Shown here: positions 1 through 10,465 of the stretch, one piece after another
Numbering within the stretch: position 1 is the first letter of the stretch
Layout: each line of letters opens with the position of its first letter
NCBI GenBank assembly: GCA_037176885.1
Contig: JAWWNJ010000116.1
Span: 124,001 to 188,000, forward strand
Direction: 5' to 3'
From: Favolaschia claudopus
Lineage: Eukaryota; Basidiomycota; Agaricomycetes; Agaricales; Mycenaceae
DNA length: 64,000 nucleotides
Notes under the pieces: generated by a model
What the model was told of the DNA's origin: nothing
Database searches by the model: none
The model's input: the letters and a program-made list of their open reading frames with translations, nothing else
Made by a program: the position numbers and the translations under genes

Positions 1-445
1 CCTGCCCTGAACTTTGAGACTTGTGACTTGACCCAGTAACGAGTGAGTTATGGCTCCAGTCATCTGAATACAATCTGAGACAAACACGGCGGAATAAGCC
101 GCAATAAAAGTGGTCCAAGCGATGTACTACGATCTTTCTTGCCACACTATCGTCCTACATCCTCTGTTCCCCCGGCACCCTCCCAACAATGGAGGAAAAG
201 GTCTTGTTTGAGTGGAATTTCCTTTTATGGTAAGGACATTTGATCTTGCCGCAACTGTAAATCTATTGGGAGTTCAGTTACTGTTCTAATGGCTTTAGAA
301 CAGTAGCCAAAGTAGATTGAATGCTTTCCAACCTTCTTTAGAAGGCAAAACATAGCAAACATTAGGTTGACAGTTGGGCCAAGACAAAGCCAAATCAGGC
401 TGTCAACAAACCCGTTATTTGAAGTCGTTCCAAATGGGTCCGGTG
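1..445. other. No gene recognised; contains one diverged dispersed repeat
   Basis: I see no convincing coding region here. Bases 271-370 resemble 18421-18515 in the same orientation: both carry GTTACTGTTCT, then an imperfect inverted GTAGCC segment, then TTTCCAACC followed by GAAGGCAAAA. The two copies are only about two-thirds alike, so this is an old dispersed repeat whose ends and class I cannot define. Confidence 0.4.
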
Positions 446-763
446 TTATACGCAGTCTTCATAACATACGGCTTGCCGCAACGAGAATGACGGACGTGCA
501 TGCGGCCAATCACTTCCGCGAAATTCGAATTCATCAAGTTCTCGGACAGATTTCTTGACCCTGGCTAGTTCCGTTGGGTCGTTCTCAGCAGTACCATCGT
601 TGAATTTTGCGTTGTTTTGATGCTCCCATTTCGCGTTCTTGGAGGTGCCAACCGGATGCAGCATGACAAGTTTAGTTTTCGCAGGCTCCTTCCCTTTGCC
701 TTTTTGAGTCGACGCCTTCGCAGGCTGCTTTGGATTTTCACTGCAGGGGGTTTGGCCTTTGCT
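446..763 (-). CDS. Fragment of a lysine-rich hypothetical protein
   Basis: The minus-strand frame is open from a stop at 764-766 down to 446. It begins with a basic, low-complexity stretch (KGKGKEPAKTK) and continues with a mixed, more ordinary composition (MLHPVGTSKNAKWEH, then SVRELDEFEF). An internal ATG lies at 664-662, but the coding-like text starts upstream of it, so the piece may be an exon entered through a splice site or the remains of a longer gene. I do not recognise a domain. The upstream side is cut off by the foldback element at 870-1130. It could also be a chance open frame; the run of lysines and glycines is the only sign of real protein. Confidence 0.3.
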   Translation of the reverse strand, partial: SKGQTPCSENPKQPAKASTQKGKGKEPAKTKLVMLHPVGTSKNAKWEHQNNAKFNDGTAENDPTELARVKKSVRELDEFEFRGSDWPHARPSFSLRQAVCYEDCV

Positions 764-869
764 TCAATACTCGGTTCATCATTGGTCGAGGTTTGCACTT
801 TGCGATTTTTTGTGAAGATGCTAAGTACATGACACAATCGGCATGTCAACATTGTAACTGTAGCAAAGG

Positions 870-1130
870 AAAAATCGGTCATTTCGAGGGCTTTATTTGG
901 CCGCAAATAGCCTCAAATTGCCGAGGGTTTTACTGGCCGGGGCCATCGGCTTTGATCGGTCTGGCGACCGATTTGCATTCGGTTGCCGGAAAACAGGCAA
1001 CCCCGCCATTCCAAGGGTGATGGCAAATCGGTCGCCAGACCGATTAAAGCCGACGGCCACGGCCCGTAAAACCCTCGGCAATCTGAGGCTATTTCCGGCG
1101 AAAATAAAGCCCTCGAAATGACCGATTTTT
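870..1130. repeat. Foldback (long inverted-repeat) element, complete copy
   Basis: The two ends are inverted copies of each other: the left arm starts AAAAATCGGTCATTTCGAGG and the right arm is its reverse complement ending at 1130. Each arm is roughly 100-115 bases, leaving only a small centre, so the single strand could fold into one long hairpin. It contains no gene. A half copy matching the right arm lies at 6897-7031. I see no clear target-site duplication. Confidence 0.85.
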
Positions 1131-1163
1131 CCCAAAGCCCTATGTCATCGTGGAGTAAGGCAT

Positions 1164-1990
1164 GTGACTTGGCCCGCGATCATTGCCGATTGCTCCGAGC
1201 TTGTGGGACCTAGTTACTATATGTTTACTGGGAATCCTCAGTTCGACCGAACCCCACTTTCGTCGTTCACTCAGCTCGGACTTACATCCGACTGGTTCCA
1301 GAGGCGTTTGTCGAGGGTGGCGAGATGTCCGAGGAAAAGGCAGTGCGTTTCACCATGTCCTTTATGTCCAAAGACTCTGCGCAAAAATGGGCTGAGCGCA
1401 TGTCCATCAAAACCCCCTTTCCCCTTCCTCACCTGGGACGCCTTCACCAAGGAGTTCTGCTCACGCTTTGTCGAGGAGAACGAGCAGGACCACGCCCTAC
1501 ACAAACTCGAGTCTAGGGCATACTATATGGGCTCCCGGGATGTCTTCAAGTACACTGATGACTTTGAAGACCTCTTCGACCTTGCTGGGTTTGCTGACGC
1601 GTTGGTCAAGGTCACCAAGTTCCGCTCTGGCCTTGACCCTGCCATCAATGCGGCCATCACCTCGTCCAGCGACCCCCCAGACCTCCACGACTACATGGCT
1701 TGGCGGACCCGAGCGTACCGCCAGTACGAATCGCACCTGCGGGCTCGTGCTGCTGGGCTTCTCCCGAAAGCCCCCTCAGCTCCGTCAGCCGCTCGCTCAC
1801 GTCCAGCAGGTGTCTTCCCTGTTGTCCCTGCGCCTCCTCCTCGGGCCATGCCAGCTCCCTGCTCCTCTGCAGGTAGTCCCCATGGACGTTGATCGCACGC
1901 GCTCCGGGAAAGGACCTCCCCGTGGCTGCTACCGATGCGGCGGTCCCACACCTGGCCCGGGATTGCCCCACCCGGCTGACGTCCGAGCCG
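1164..1990 (+). pseudogene. Gypsy gag pseudogene (capsid-like region and zinc knuckle, frameshifted)
   Basis: Capsid-like text runs through FLTWDAFTKEFCSRFVEE and AYRQYESHL, which is the usual retrotransposon gag pattern of a structural protein that packages element RNA. Part of it is read in the frame starting at 1164 and an upstream part (EEKAVRFTMSF) in another frame, so at least one frameshift lies near 1420. The nucleocapsid zinc knuckle (C-x2-C-x4-H-x4-C) is also split between frames near 1930-1965: CYRCGG in one frame, PHLARDCP in the next. The gag start is not preserved in a recognisable form. This copy cannot make a complete Gag. Confidence 0.8.
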
Positions 1991-2074
1991 CTGATGTCCT
2001 TGACGAGGTCCATACGTCAGCTTGGGGTCCGAGCTCCCCTCCGAACTGGTGGCTCGGGTTGCCACCACCAAACT

Positions 2075-4352
2075 CCCTGCATCTCCCCCTTGAGATTCAG
2101 GCAGTCCAGGACGCCACCAAGCTTTCCCTCGAAGGTCTCGTTGACTGTGGTGCCACCTCAGACTTCATTGACTCTGAGTTTGCAGCTAAGTCTGGCCTCC
2201 CCCTCCGCCGCCTTGCACAGCCCATTCCAGTTTTCAATGTGGATGGCTCGCCAAATGAGGCTGGTGCGATCCACGAGGTGGCTGACGTCGTGCTGCAGTA
2301 TCGTGGTCACTCCGAGCGCATGCAGCTCGCTGTTACTCGTCTTGGGAAGCAGAAGCTCATCCTCGGCTACTCCTGGGCTCCGGAAGCATAACCCGGGGAT
2401 CGACTGGGACACCCGAGAGGTCAAGATGAGCAGATGCCCCAGCGAGTGCTCTACGTGCCGCACCGAGGTTCGCTGGAAGCTCGCGCTGCACGCCGAGAGT
2501 CCCGCCTGGCCGCTGAGATCCTCCGGCAGCTCCGGCTTGGTCCCCTTCCATCCATCTGCGCCATAGACTTAGGCGAAGATGAATACAATGACCTGCCAGA
2601 GCTGTTCCCAGACTACGAGGATGATGACGGGGATGATGTGGCTGAAGTGGATGATGCGGATGAAGTGGATGACCCCCCTTGAGCTTCTACACCCAGTTCC
2701 TGCCTTCCGAGGATATCCGTGCTGGAAGCACCGTCTCCCAGCGCCTGGCTGAGGCATACGCCAAAAACTCAGCCCCGGCGCGCTCGGACGTTCCCGAATG
2801 GGCCCGAGAGTTTGACGATGTTTTCAACAAGGAGTCCTTTGACTCGCTGCCTGAACGCCGATCCTGGGACCATGCCATTGAGCTCGTGCCGGACTCTAAA
2901 CCCACGAACTGCAATGTCTACCCAATCTCGCCTCTCGAACAGAAGGAACTTGATGCCTTCATTGAGTAGGGACTTGGCACTGGGCCGGATTCGACCGTCA
3001 AAATCACCTATGGCCTCACCCGTCTTCTTCGTCAAGAAGAAGGAGGGCGGACTTCGGTTTGTACAGGACTATCGAGCTTTGAACGCTATGACCGTGAAGA
3101 ATCGTTACCCGCTCCCGTTAATGAACGACCTCATCAACCGACTCAGGGGAGCCCGGTACTTCACGAAGCTCGATGTCCGATGGGGCTTTAACAACGTTCG
3201 AATCCGTGAAGGCGACGAGTGGAAGGCAGCGTTCCGGATCAACCGGGGACTGTTTGAGCCGCTGGTCATGTACTTCGGTCTGACCAACTCCCCTGCAACC
3301 TTCCAGACCATGATGAACGACATCTTCCAGGATCTTATCCTCTCTGGTGACGTCATGGTCTACCTCGACGATATTCTTATTGCCCCACTCAGACATCCGT
3401 CGGCACCGAGAGATCGTTCGAGAGGTCCTGCGGAGGCTTCGCGCAAACAAACTATACCTTCGAGCCGAGAAGTGTGAGTTTGAGCTGACCTCCATTGAGT
3501 ACCTCAGCGTGATTATCTCCCACAACCACGTCGAGATGGACCCTGTAAAGGTTGCAGGAGTGGCAGCTTGGCCAGCGCCTGAGAATAAGAAGGATGTTCA
3601 CAAACTTCTACCGCCGGTTCATTGCGGGCTTCTCAGACGTTGCTCAACCCCTCTTCAGACTCACCAAGAAGGGCATTGTCTGGACCTGGGGGCCTGAAGA
3701 GCAAGCTGCCTTTGACGAGCTCAAGCGGCGGGTGACTCGGGACCCCGTTCTGGTTCTCCCAAACCCGGAACGCCCGTACCGGCTCGAGGCTGACAGCTCT
3801 GACTATGCCACCGGTGCCGTCCTCTCCCAGCAGGGTGACGATGGCAAGTGGCATCCGGTTGTGTTCTACTCCAAAAGCCTGAACGAGGTGCAGCGGAATT
3901 ACGAAATTCACGACAAGGAGATGCTTGCGATTGTGCGAGCCCTTGAGGAGTGGCGCCACTTCCTTGAGGGCGCGCAGCACCCGGTTGAGATCTGGACGGA
4001 CCACAAAAACCTGGAATATTTCCGGAAGGCCCAGAAGCTCAACCGTCGCCAAGCTCGGTGGTCTCTCTACCTCTCCCGTTTCGACTTCTCGCTGCACCAC
4101 CAACCGGGTCGCCTCATGGGTCGCCCTGACGCGCTTTCTCGGAGACCGGACCATAGAGTGCAGGACGATAACCAGGACGTTACCCTGCTTCGACCCGAGC
4201 TGTTCCACGTTCGGGCCACCGAAGCCCTGGTTATTGCTGGCCCTGAGGCTCCCCTCTTGCGCGACATTCGCGATGCGCTTGCGGGGGAACCCGACCTTGA
4301 AGAGCCCATTGCCCTGACTGCCAAGGAATCTCCCTCGCTAGGTGCGCTGTGA
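2075..4352 (+). pseudogene. Gypsy pol pseudogene: protease, reverse transcriptase, RNase H
   Basis: The retropepsin-like segment has the active-site motif VDCGATSDFI near 2143-2172. Reverse transcriptase follows, with the NRYPLP and LDVRWGF regions and the catalytic YLDD at about 3361-3372. RNase H has ADSSDYATGAVLSQ (about 3790-3830) and ends with the typical DALSRR near 4128. Frameshifts separate protease from RT and interrupt RT after YLDD and again before RNase H; a stop codon (TAG, about 2967-2969) falls where copy 2 has a sense codon. A deletion near 2680 removes residues present in copy 2. No integrase follows. The element is therefore dead in cis. Confidence 0.88.
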
Positions 4353-5346
4353 TGTATTCTTAGTAGCTTCTTAATTAACTTTGGATTCTCCCTCGCTAGA
4401 CCCTCGAGACATCTCGGGTCCTAATGGTTGCCCTTACACAAGTTGACCCTTCTAAAATCCTGTTCGGCACTCAGAAGTTCCGCCAATCTCATCGTGCCTC
4501 GCGTCCATTGCCTCCGTCCATACAGAGCTCTCAGGGCCTTGAATGTTGCTGCCTAAGCCACGGAACCAAAGAGAAAGCTCTTGCGGCTCAGAGTCAACGG
4601 GTACTGACAGGTTTTTTAAGAGCAGTTTCTCGATCAGGTATTGTTATCTGTTATCTGTCAGTCCTGACTGTCAGCCGGACATTCTGACTGACAATTAATC
4701 ATTTTTCTCAGAACGCAATTGTCAGCGAACCCTAAATTTAATCACGGCGGTCTTGGTTGCAATGACTCAGCCAGTATTCCAGGAAGGGTATTTAGAATGT
4801 ATGTCTGCGGCTGCAGCGCAGCAAATAGAAAATTCGCGCCAGGATGGTCGCGGAGACATTGCGGAAATTTCAAACAGTGAACGTGACACTTGGCGTTTCA
4901 TTCTCGTTTCGAATATAGTGTTATAAAGAGTTAATTTAGATGAATTTCAGCTCTACTGACGCGTCCGGAGAGACCCTCTTGACCCTGACCTTGACCCTGA
5001 CCCTGACCCCTGACCAAATGACGCGTTACATCCCAGACTGTCACGACATGGTTTCCAAATAGTCGTGGCAGGCTGGCACTGAGACTAAATGCTTGTTATC
5101 CAGTCACCGTTCGTCAACTCTAAGTTGAACAACAAACATTGCGCCCCGCCTTAAATAAACCTCAGAGATACTTGATTAGGATGCAAATTGATGTGCCTCT
5201 CTTTTCGACGCAAATGTGCCGCAGAATGCTTGACCTGCCTCGTCTCGCGCGATCTGCCTTTCATCATTCCTCGATCAATATCATCCGGGCTCGCCGTTTT
5301 GCGAGTTTAACAGCAAACTCGGATCTCCTGCGCGCGACGCGGCTAA
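4353..5346. other. Gene-free stretch with a short TGACCC-type simple repeat
   Basis: No coding region is recognised. Between about 4977 and 5017 there is a simple repeat built from TTGACCC and TGACCC units. The rest looks like unique or decayed sequence. Confidence 0.5.
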
Positions 5347-5686
5347 TAGGGGAAGTCAACTATCGCTTCAGACGAGCGATTCACCGACGCTTCAGACGAC
5401 GCTTCAAATGGCGATTCAGAGGCGAATCCCAACCCTAGAATTGGGTCAAGGATTATCGCGTCGAATCGTTGAAGCGCCTCGGGAGCCGCTTCAAACGATT
5501 CGAATCGCGATTCAAATCTCGATACCGCTTTGATATGACCAAATCAGCTTTGAAGCGCGTCTTATGAATTGCCCTCCATTTGGGGTGGTCAAAGTTGGGA
5601 CCGATTCAAAGCGCGATTCAAAAAACTGAATCGCTGTTTGAATGGCTGTTGAATCGCTCGTCTGAAGCGATAGTTGACTTCCCCTA
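5347..5686. mobile_element. MITE-like element with 36-bp terminal inverted repeats
   Basis: Bases 5347-5382 and 5651-5686 are inverted copies: the left begins TAGGGGAAGTCAACTATCGC and the right is its reverse complement. The interior is full of degenerate GATTCAAA/GCTTCAAA words in both orientations. It has no coding capacity. A target-site duplication is not clear, so the superfamily is undetermined. Confidence 0.85.
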
Positions 5687-6026
5687 ATCATCTGGGATGA
5701 GAGTACAACGCCCCTTACCACTTGCGCGACAATTTGATCGCCGTAAGTCTTGCCGCCATCAGCTTCGCCTTTTTAAGGACTTGTGACCACACAATTCTCG
5801 AAGTGCCTAATACAATATTGTCTCTGTCTCATCTAGAATTTACATGGTTGATTGAGTAAAATGCTGACAACGGGCAATGCCAGGTTTCCGACCAGCATAG
5901 TTTTGGCAGCACATACAAAGCGCATACGAACAATTCCGATTCGGGCAACCAGATGAGACTGCCTCCTGGTGGCGGGAAACCTACCAGCGGAGGTTGGATT
6001 CATAGAAGGTGATGAGCTACATAGGT

Positions 6027-6061
<35 letters not shown>
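6027..6061. repeat. Poly-G tract, 35 bases
   Basis: An uninterrupted run of G lies about 25 bases beyond the truncated 3' end of the HP1-like gene. Such a tract is unusual in a 64 kb window, and its length may be unreliable in sequencing. Confidence 0.95.
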
Positions 6062-6062
<1 letters not shown>

Positions 6063-6084
6063 ATGGACAATCAGAACAACAAAC

Positions 6085-6845
6085 TTATATAGAAATGGTG
6101 CGCACCAATTTGGGGCATTTATCTGCAAAAACACTGGTTTCTTCGCGCACGCGCTCGCCACTATGCCTGATGAAAGGTTAGGTGAAGTGGATATATGAGG
6201 AACGGCCACGCGCAATGTGAAAAACACATAGAGAGTATTATCGATGCGCTCGACAGTGTCAATCTGCTGGATGAGGTGATTCCATGATGGCACCTGCATG
6301 TGCATGCCCGTAAGACCAGCCTCGGTGTGTTCCGACGACATCTTGCGCGAGGGCTCCGTCATAGATCTCTTTCCGTTCGCCCTTCTTGGTTTCTTGGCAG
6401 ACGTTTCATCGTCGTCGCTGTCGGGAGCTTCAGACTTGCGAGCACGCTTTTCAGCGCGAGAAACTGGCGGTCTACCCCCGCGTGAATCCCAAAAAGCGTC
6501 AATTTGTGCATTTCTTCGTCGGCCATCTGTCCATTAGAATGTCGCGGCTAAGTGATGCTCCGCGTACCCAGCATCTTCCTCGTTCACCCAACTATTATGC
6601 TCAGGCCCGTAACCTTTCCAACTGACACGATAGCCATACTGAATGCGAATGCTGTCTCGAGATGCGTTTCACCAAGCCGTGTGACGTACCTTCTCAAGTT
6701 GGCCCTTTTTAGCTTCGAGAATCTCCTCAATTTCGTACTCGCCGCCGGGCCCCTCCTCATCTTCTCCACCACTCTGTTGATACTCCTGACCCACAATCTC
6801 CGACTTCTGATTGGAAAGGGAATCGAAATTTTGGGCAGAAGACAT
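6085..6845 (-). CDS. Heterochromatin protein 1-like (chromodomain plus chromoshadow domain), C-terminus shortened
   Basis: HP1 proteins bind methylated histone H3 lysine 9 through the chromodomain and dimerise through the chromoshadow domain to build silent chromatin. Exon 1 (6845-6690) starts MSSAQNFDSL and ends in the chromodomain entry EYEIEEILEAKKG. Exon 2 (about 6638-6568) gives YRVSWKGYGPEHNSWV and EEDAG, and exon 3 (from 6513) continues NAQIDAFW, a textbook chromodomain with aromatic cage positions kept. A basic linker (KRARKSE, AKKPRRANGKR) follows, then the chromoshadow region PSWNHLIQQIDTVER and LYVFFTL. A last exon reads RVREETSVFADKCPKL and stops at 6085-6087, about 15 residues short of a normal chromoshadow end. 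The junction before the last exon lacks a standard GT donor. A half foldback element lies about 50 bases upstream of the ATG. The fold assignment is firm; whether the gene still works is not. Confidence 0.85.
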
Positions 6846-6896
6846 GGGGGTGTGGGAATGAGAGCAAGCACGTGACTGACACGAGCGTGTTTTCCG

Positions 6897-7031
6897 AAAA
6901 ATCGGTCATTTCGAGGGCTTTATTTCGCCGGAAATAGCCTCAGATTGCCGAGGGTTTTACGGGCCGTGGCCGTCGGCTTTAATCGGTCTGGCGACCGATT
7001 TGCCATCACCCTTGGAATGGCGGGGTTGCCC
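6897..7031 (-). repeat. Half copy of the 870-1130 foldback element
   Basis: This stretch begins AAAAATCGGTCATTTCGAGG and is nearly identical to the reverse complement of the right arm of the element at 870-1130. It ends at GGGGTTGCC where the complete copy would turn into its other arm, and joins directly to Helitron sequence. It lies in the presumed promoter of the HP1-like gene. Confidence 0.85.
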
Positions 7032-7061
7032 TCCTTTCGCAGGCTCATCAGTGCGCCTAAT

Positions 7062-8025
7062 TTCAAGACTCCATGGCAATTGCGCGGTACTATCGACGCG
7101 TCGACATCTTCATGACAGTTACCACCAACCCTGACTGGCCTGAAATTGTGCGTGAGCTTCTCCCTGGGCGGCATCCTTCCGACCGCCCGGACTTGGTGGC
7201 GCGTGTGTTTCAAATGAAGAAGGACGCAAGAAGGACGCTACCATTGACGAGATCTACAAGCATGGAGTTTTTGGCGCCGCTGTTGCTTACGTCTATACCA
7301 TCGAGTTCCAGAAGCGTGGGCTTCCTCACATTCATCTTCTCATCTTCCTGGAGCAGGGCCAAAAGCTTTCGACGCCTGAGGCTATAGACTCGGTTATTTG
7401 GGCGCGCTGGCCAGATCCTGAAACCCAGCCTCTTCTCTTTCAAACGGTCAAGAAATGCATGGTGCATGGCCCTTGCGGCGCTGCCAACATGCGTTCTCCC
7501 TGTATGGATGGTAATTGCTGCACCAAGCGCTTCCCGAAGGCGTTCACTGAGCAGACTATCATGGATGAGGACGGTTATCCCAAATACTACCGACCTAACG
7601 ATGGCCGCGCGTACGAGGTCAACGGCTTCATGGTCGACAACTCTTGGATTGTACCCTACAACCCTTACTTTTCTGCGAAGTACAACTGCCATATCAACGT
7701 TGAGTGCGCTGCGTCTGTGGGCTCTTTCAAGTATATCTTCAAGTATATTCAGGGGATGTCGCTGGGCTGGAAGTTCGGAATCGTCGGGACGAGATCACAC
7801 GATGGATTGAGGGGCGTTACATCTCCGCAGCGGAGGCAGCATGGCGGACTCACCACTTCGAGGTCCACGACCAAGTCCCCAATGTCGTGCGTCTGCAGGT
7901 GCGTGTTTCATCTTCAGGATAGACACACTTACTTATAAGTAATATGCAGGTGCACCTCGCCCGCACAGAACTACGGCTGCCTCTTTCCGAATACAATGAA
8001 GCTAAATGAAGCGAAGTCACAAGAT
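7062..8025 (+). pseudogene. Helitron Rep (HUH endonuclease) fragment, frameshifted and truncated
   Basis: The text MAIARYYRRVDIFMTVTTNP and DWPEI is the N-terminal part of the Helitron replication-initiator domain. It is followed by VAYVYTIEFQKRGLPHIHLL, which contains the HUH motif (H-I-H), then the cysteine-rich HGPCG region, and YIFKYIQ, the usual place of the catalytic tyrosines. Helitron Rep nicks DNA for rolling-circle transposition. A tandem duplication of about 11 bases (AAGAAGGACGC) at about 7216-7238 causes a frameshift between the first two parts. A small intron ending at 7949 fits the continuation VHLARTEL. The N-terminus and the whole helicase are missing. A separate helicase fragment on the other strand lies near 42 kb. 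Confidence 0.85.
7955..8025 (+). repeat. 71-bp direct repeat, first copy
   Basis: CCTCGCCCGCACAGAACTAC and the following bases recur identically, apart from edges, at 8393-8463. The first copy reads as the last recognisable Helitron coding text. Confidence 0.9.
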
Positions 8026-8392
8026 AGGCGCACTGATGAGCCTGCGAAAGGAGTGCTGTGTCTTGTGACAGCGGAGTGCTGAGTCACGTGACTCTCCTCT
8101 TTCCGACTTCTACCACGCACACACGGCACGACGCTCTGTCGAGCTTCCTCGACACACTTCATCCTTCGCAGATCTCAAGATTTTCTTTGCCCACCCACCA
8201 CACCCTGTATTGGTTTTCCGTTGCCATCTCGAGTTTCGAGCTTGTTTTGTGGCGGATTTTTCAAGTTAGATCATCTTGTAACTTACTTAGTATTTCCGAG
8301 GCAGTCTGTAGAGTGGGGTGTTAGGTGCCTCTCGTGCATCCCATCGCCCCACGACCAGGACCTCGGCCGGTTACATTCCCCGGCTGACTACT

Positions 8393-8463
8393 CCTCGCCC
8401 GCACAGAACTACGGCTGCCTCTTTCCGAATACAATGAAGCTAAATGAAGCGAAGTCACAAGAT
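8393..8463 (+). repeat. 71-bp direct repeat, second copy
   Basis: This is the second copy of the 7955-8025 sequence, 438 bases downstream. The interval between them holds a CACGTGAC palindrome and promoter-like pyrimidine-rich sequence. Either a segmental tandem duplication or an insertion flanked by copied sequence would explain it. Confidence 0.9.
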
Positions 8464-8469
8464 GCGGAA

Positions 8470-8990
8470 TAGTCGCTGAACCTGTGCAGAATTTTGAACG
8501 GCTCGACACACCTGTGCATATTTTTTGAATGCAAACATGCGCATTTCTCAGCACAATATAACCTGTGCATATTTTTTTCCTCCAACCTGTGTATTATTCT
8601 TGTCTGCGGTTGTGTAAAAAATTGAGATTGGAACACATTTATGGCCCAGTATTACTGCCAAACTTGTTTGGGGGTAATACTGGGACATAATTATTGTACA
8701 TTTTGCGAAAAAAACACACCACTTTCATCGAAAAAAACACCCAGCTTGAGAAATGTACAAAAATGGCGCAGGTTATGCCGGCGTACGAAAACACACAGGT
8801 TGTCGCACCGGAAAAAAAAATGCACAGCTTAAGATATTGTAGACCGGAAAACACACAACTCTGATTCATCTTTTTTTGCACATCACTAGCAAACAAGAGT
8901 AAAAATGCACACCTAGATTCCAGCCAAAAAAAAAGCACAGCTCCAATTCTCGCAAAAATAAACGCATACACCTTCGAGTTCGAACATTTT
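8470..8990. repeat. Array of a TGTGCA-poly(T) motif, in opposite orientation on the two halves
   Basis: From about 8478 to 8610 the motif ACCTGTGCATATTTTT and variants occur forward four times. From about 8705 to 8970 its reverse form (A-rich run followed by TGCACAG or CACACAG) occurs eight times. The centre (8644-8692) is an inverted repeat, CCAGTATTAC...GTAATACTGG. This is the layout of subterminal repeats in some DNA transposons, but no transposase or defined ends are visible. Confidence 0.6.
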
Positions 8991-8999
8991 GTACCACAC

Positions 9000-9934
9000 C
9001 TATAATCCCAGTAATAGACGGCAGTGGTCGGCATCGATGATCGCCGGAGTCCAATGCCGACCGTTGGTTTTCAGCGGATTTCAACGGCTGAATTCTGGCC
9101 GACCCCAGTCATCGAACTCCAGTGGACTACCCCTGGTTTACACCAGAATTCAACCTAAAATATGCCACCAATGTCGCTTGAACTCCTTGCCTACTACCAC
9201 TGGCATACTCCATTGAATTTCAGCGGTTCCTGCTCGGCAGCCGACTTGCTTTCTTCATTGAAAAGAGGCCGAAGCCACCGTCAATCATTCAAATTTCTGG
9301 CAGCTCACAATGGTGCCACTGGAAATCAATGGCGATGAGACGGAATGTCAGGAAAAAATTACTTGTTGAACACTGAGATCGCTACTCGCCGTACTCAACC
9401 CCATACTCTCGAGTCTTCACAAGAGTTCTTAAACAGTGAACCGGACAAAAAGCCGAGAGACAAGGGAAAGGGAATATACCTAGCTCTGACGCAATGTGAT
9501 AACAACTGAGCAGATGGTTGAATCAGTTGAAAAGGTTGAAATCCGCTCCTTTCAATCAATTCATCGGATCGAAACAATGCATAGGAATTGCTTCCAGTGA
9601 GTACATATCAGAATATCTGGTCAACCATACTTTCACGGCTTAATATAATAGCACCCAAATCGGAATCCGCCAGTCAAAATCCACCAGCTGCCATTTTCTG
9701 AATTGAACCAGAGATCATTATAATATAAGCATGCCACTCGAGTCCTGAATTGCTTTGCTATTCAAATTGAAGGATACATACACGAACTTGATTCAAGGTA
9801 CACCGCCAAAGTGCTGGAATGTTGCTGCTACCTGATTAGGAAAGATATCCGTGAGCTGCCAGCAAACTCGATTTTCGGCTGGCGAGAACCTGGTGGCCAC
9901 CTGGAATGCTCAGCTGGCTACAGGCTCAATCATA
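9000..9934. other. No gene or defined element recognised
   Basis: Several CCAGTGG and GAATTCAACC-type short words recur in both orientations, suggesting decayed inverted-repeat elements, but no boundaries can be drawn. Confidence 0.4.
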
Positions 9935-10062
9935 CAGTGGCGGCGCCATCTGATGCCACCCCCTAAAAATAGAACAGCCTATTTCTGGAACTTTTGATGC
10001 AAGTGGAGTCGATTGGGGCCACATCATTTTTTGGGGGGTGGCATCAGATCCCGCCGCCACTG
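9935..10062. mobile_element. Tc1/mariner-type MITE, 128 bp, flanked by TA
   Basis: The left end reads CAGTGGCGGCGCCATCTGAT and continues into a C-run; the right end is its near-exact inverse. TA lies on each side (9933-9934 and 10063-10064), the target duplication expected for the Tc1/mariner superfamily. The centre is about 55 bases and non-coding. Confidence 0.88.
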
Positions 10063-10465
10063 TAGCTGGTGAACCGCTGGATATCAATCAGGCAGCCCCA
10101 ACATCTCTGTCTGCCTAGCTATTACCCGCACCTTGGTTGCATATGATAGATGAATTCAGCGGAAATCTGGCACTAGCAACTCAGTGTCTTGACTCTGGTT
10201 ATCAAAGCTGGAATTCCGAGAGCATTGGATGTCATTCAGTGAGGTTTTGTCGTCGGACCAGTTCAGTGCGCCATGGAAATGCAAGAAACACCAAGTCCCC
10301 GCTCCCACACTTCCGGAAACATTAATCAACAGTGATGTGTTGATGCCGATGTAAATTGATCATCAGATTCATGTTTCGTCAAGTGTTACGGGTGTGACAA
10401 ATTAAAACACCTCTTGAACATTTGTAAATCCGGTCCACGCTACCAAAAAAATTGTTTTCATCGCA

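Larger units (their letters stand above)
1164..4352 (+). mobile_element. Ty3/Gypsy LTR retrotransposon remnant, copy 1 (no integrase, no LTRs)
   Basis: Gag, zinc knuckle, aspartic protease, reverse transcriptase and RNase H follow one another in the Gypsy order. The reading frame is broken several times. Coding text stops at about 4340, after RNase H and a short linker, where an integrase would be expected; none follows, and no LTR is visible on either side. A short repeat of TCTCCCTCGCTAG near 4330 and 4388 brackets the truncation, which may mark a deletion or join. A second copy begins at 12495 and is nearly identical over protease and reverse transcriptase, which makes the lesions in copy 1 easy to see. 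The foldback element at 870-1130 sits just upstream. Confidence 0.9.

Noticed and set aside
4977..5017. TGACCC repeats as a degenerate telomere
   Set aside because: The units do not match TTAGGG or its complement CCCTAA; it is treated as a simple repeat.
6000..6362. Minus-strand 120-codon frame with a poly-proline tail
   Set aside because: It is the HP1 chromoshadow exon reading through an intron into the poly-G tract; the proline run is not real protein.
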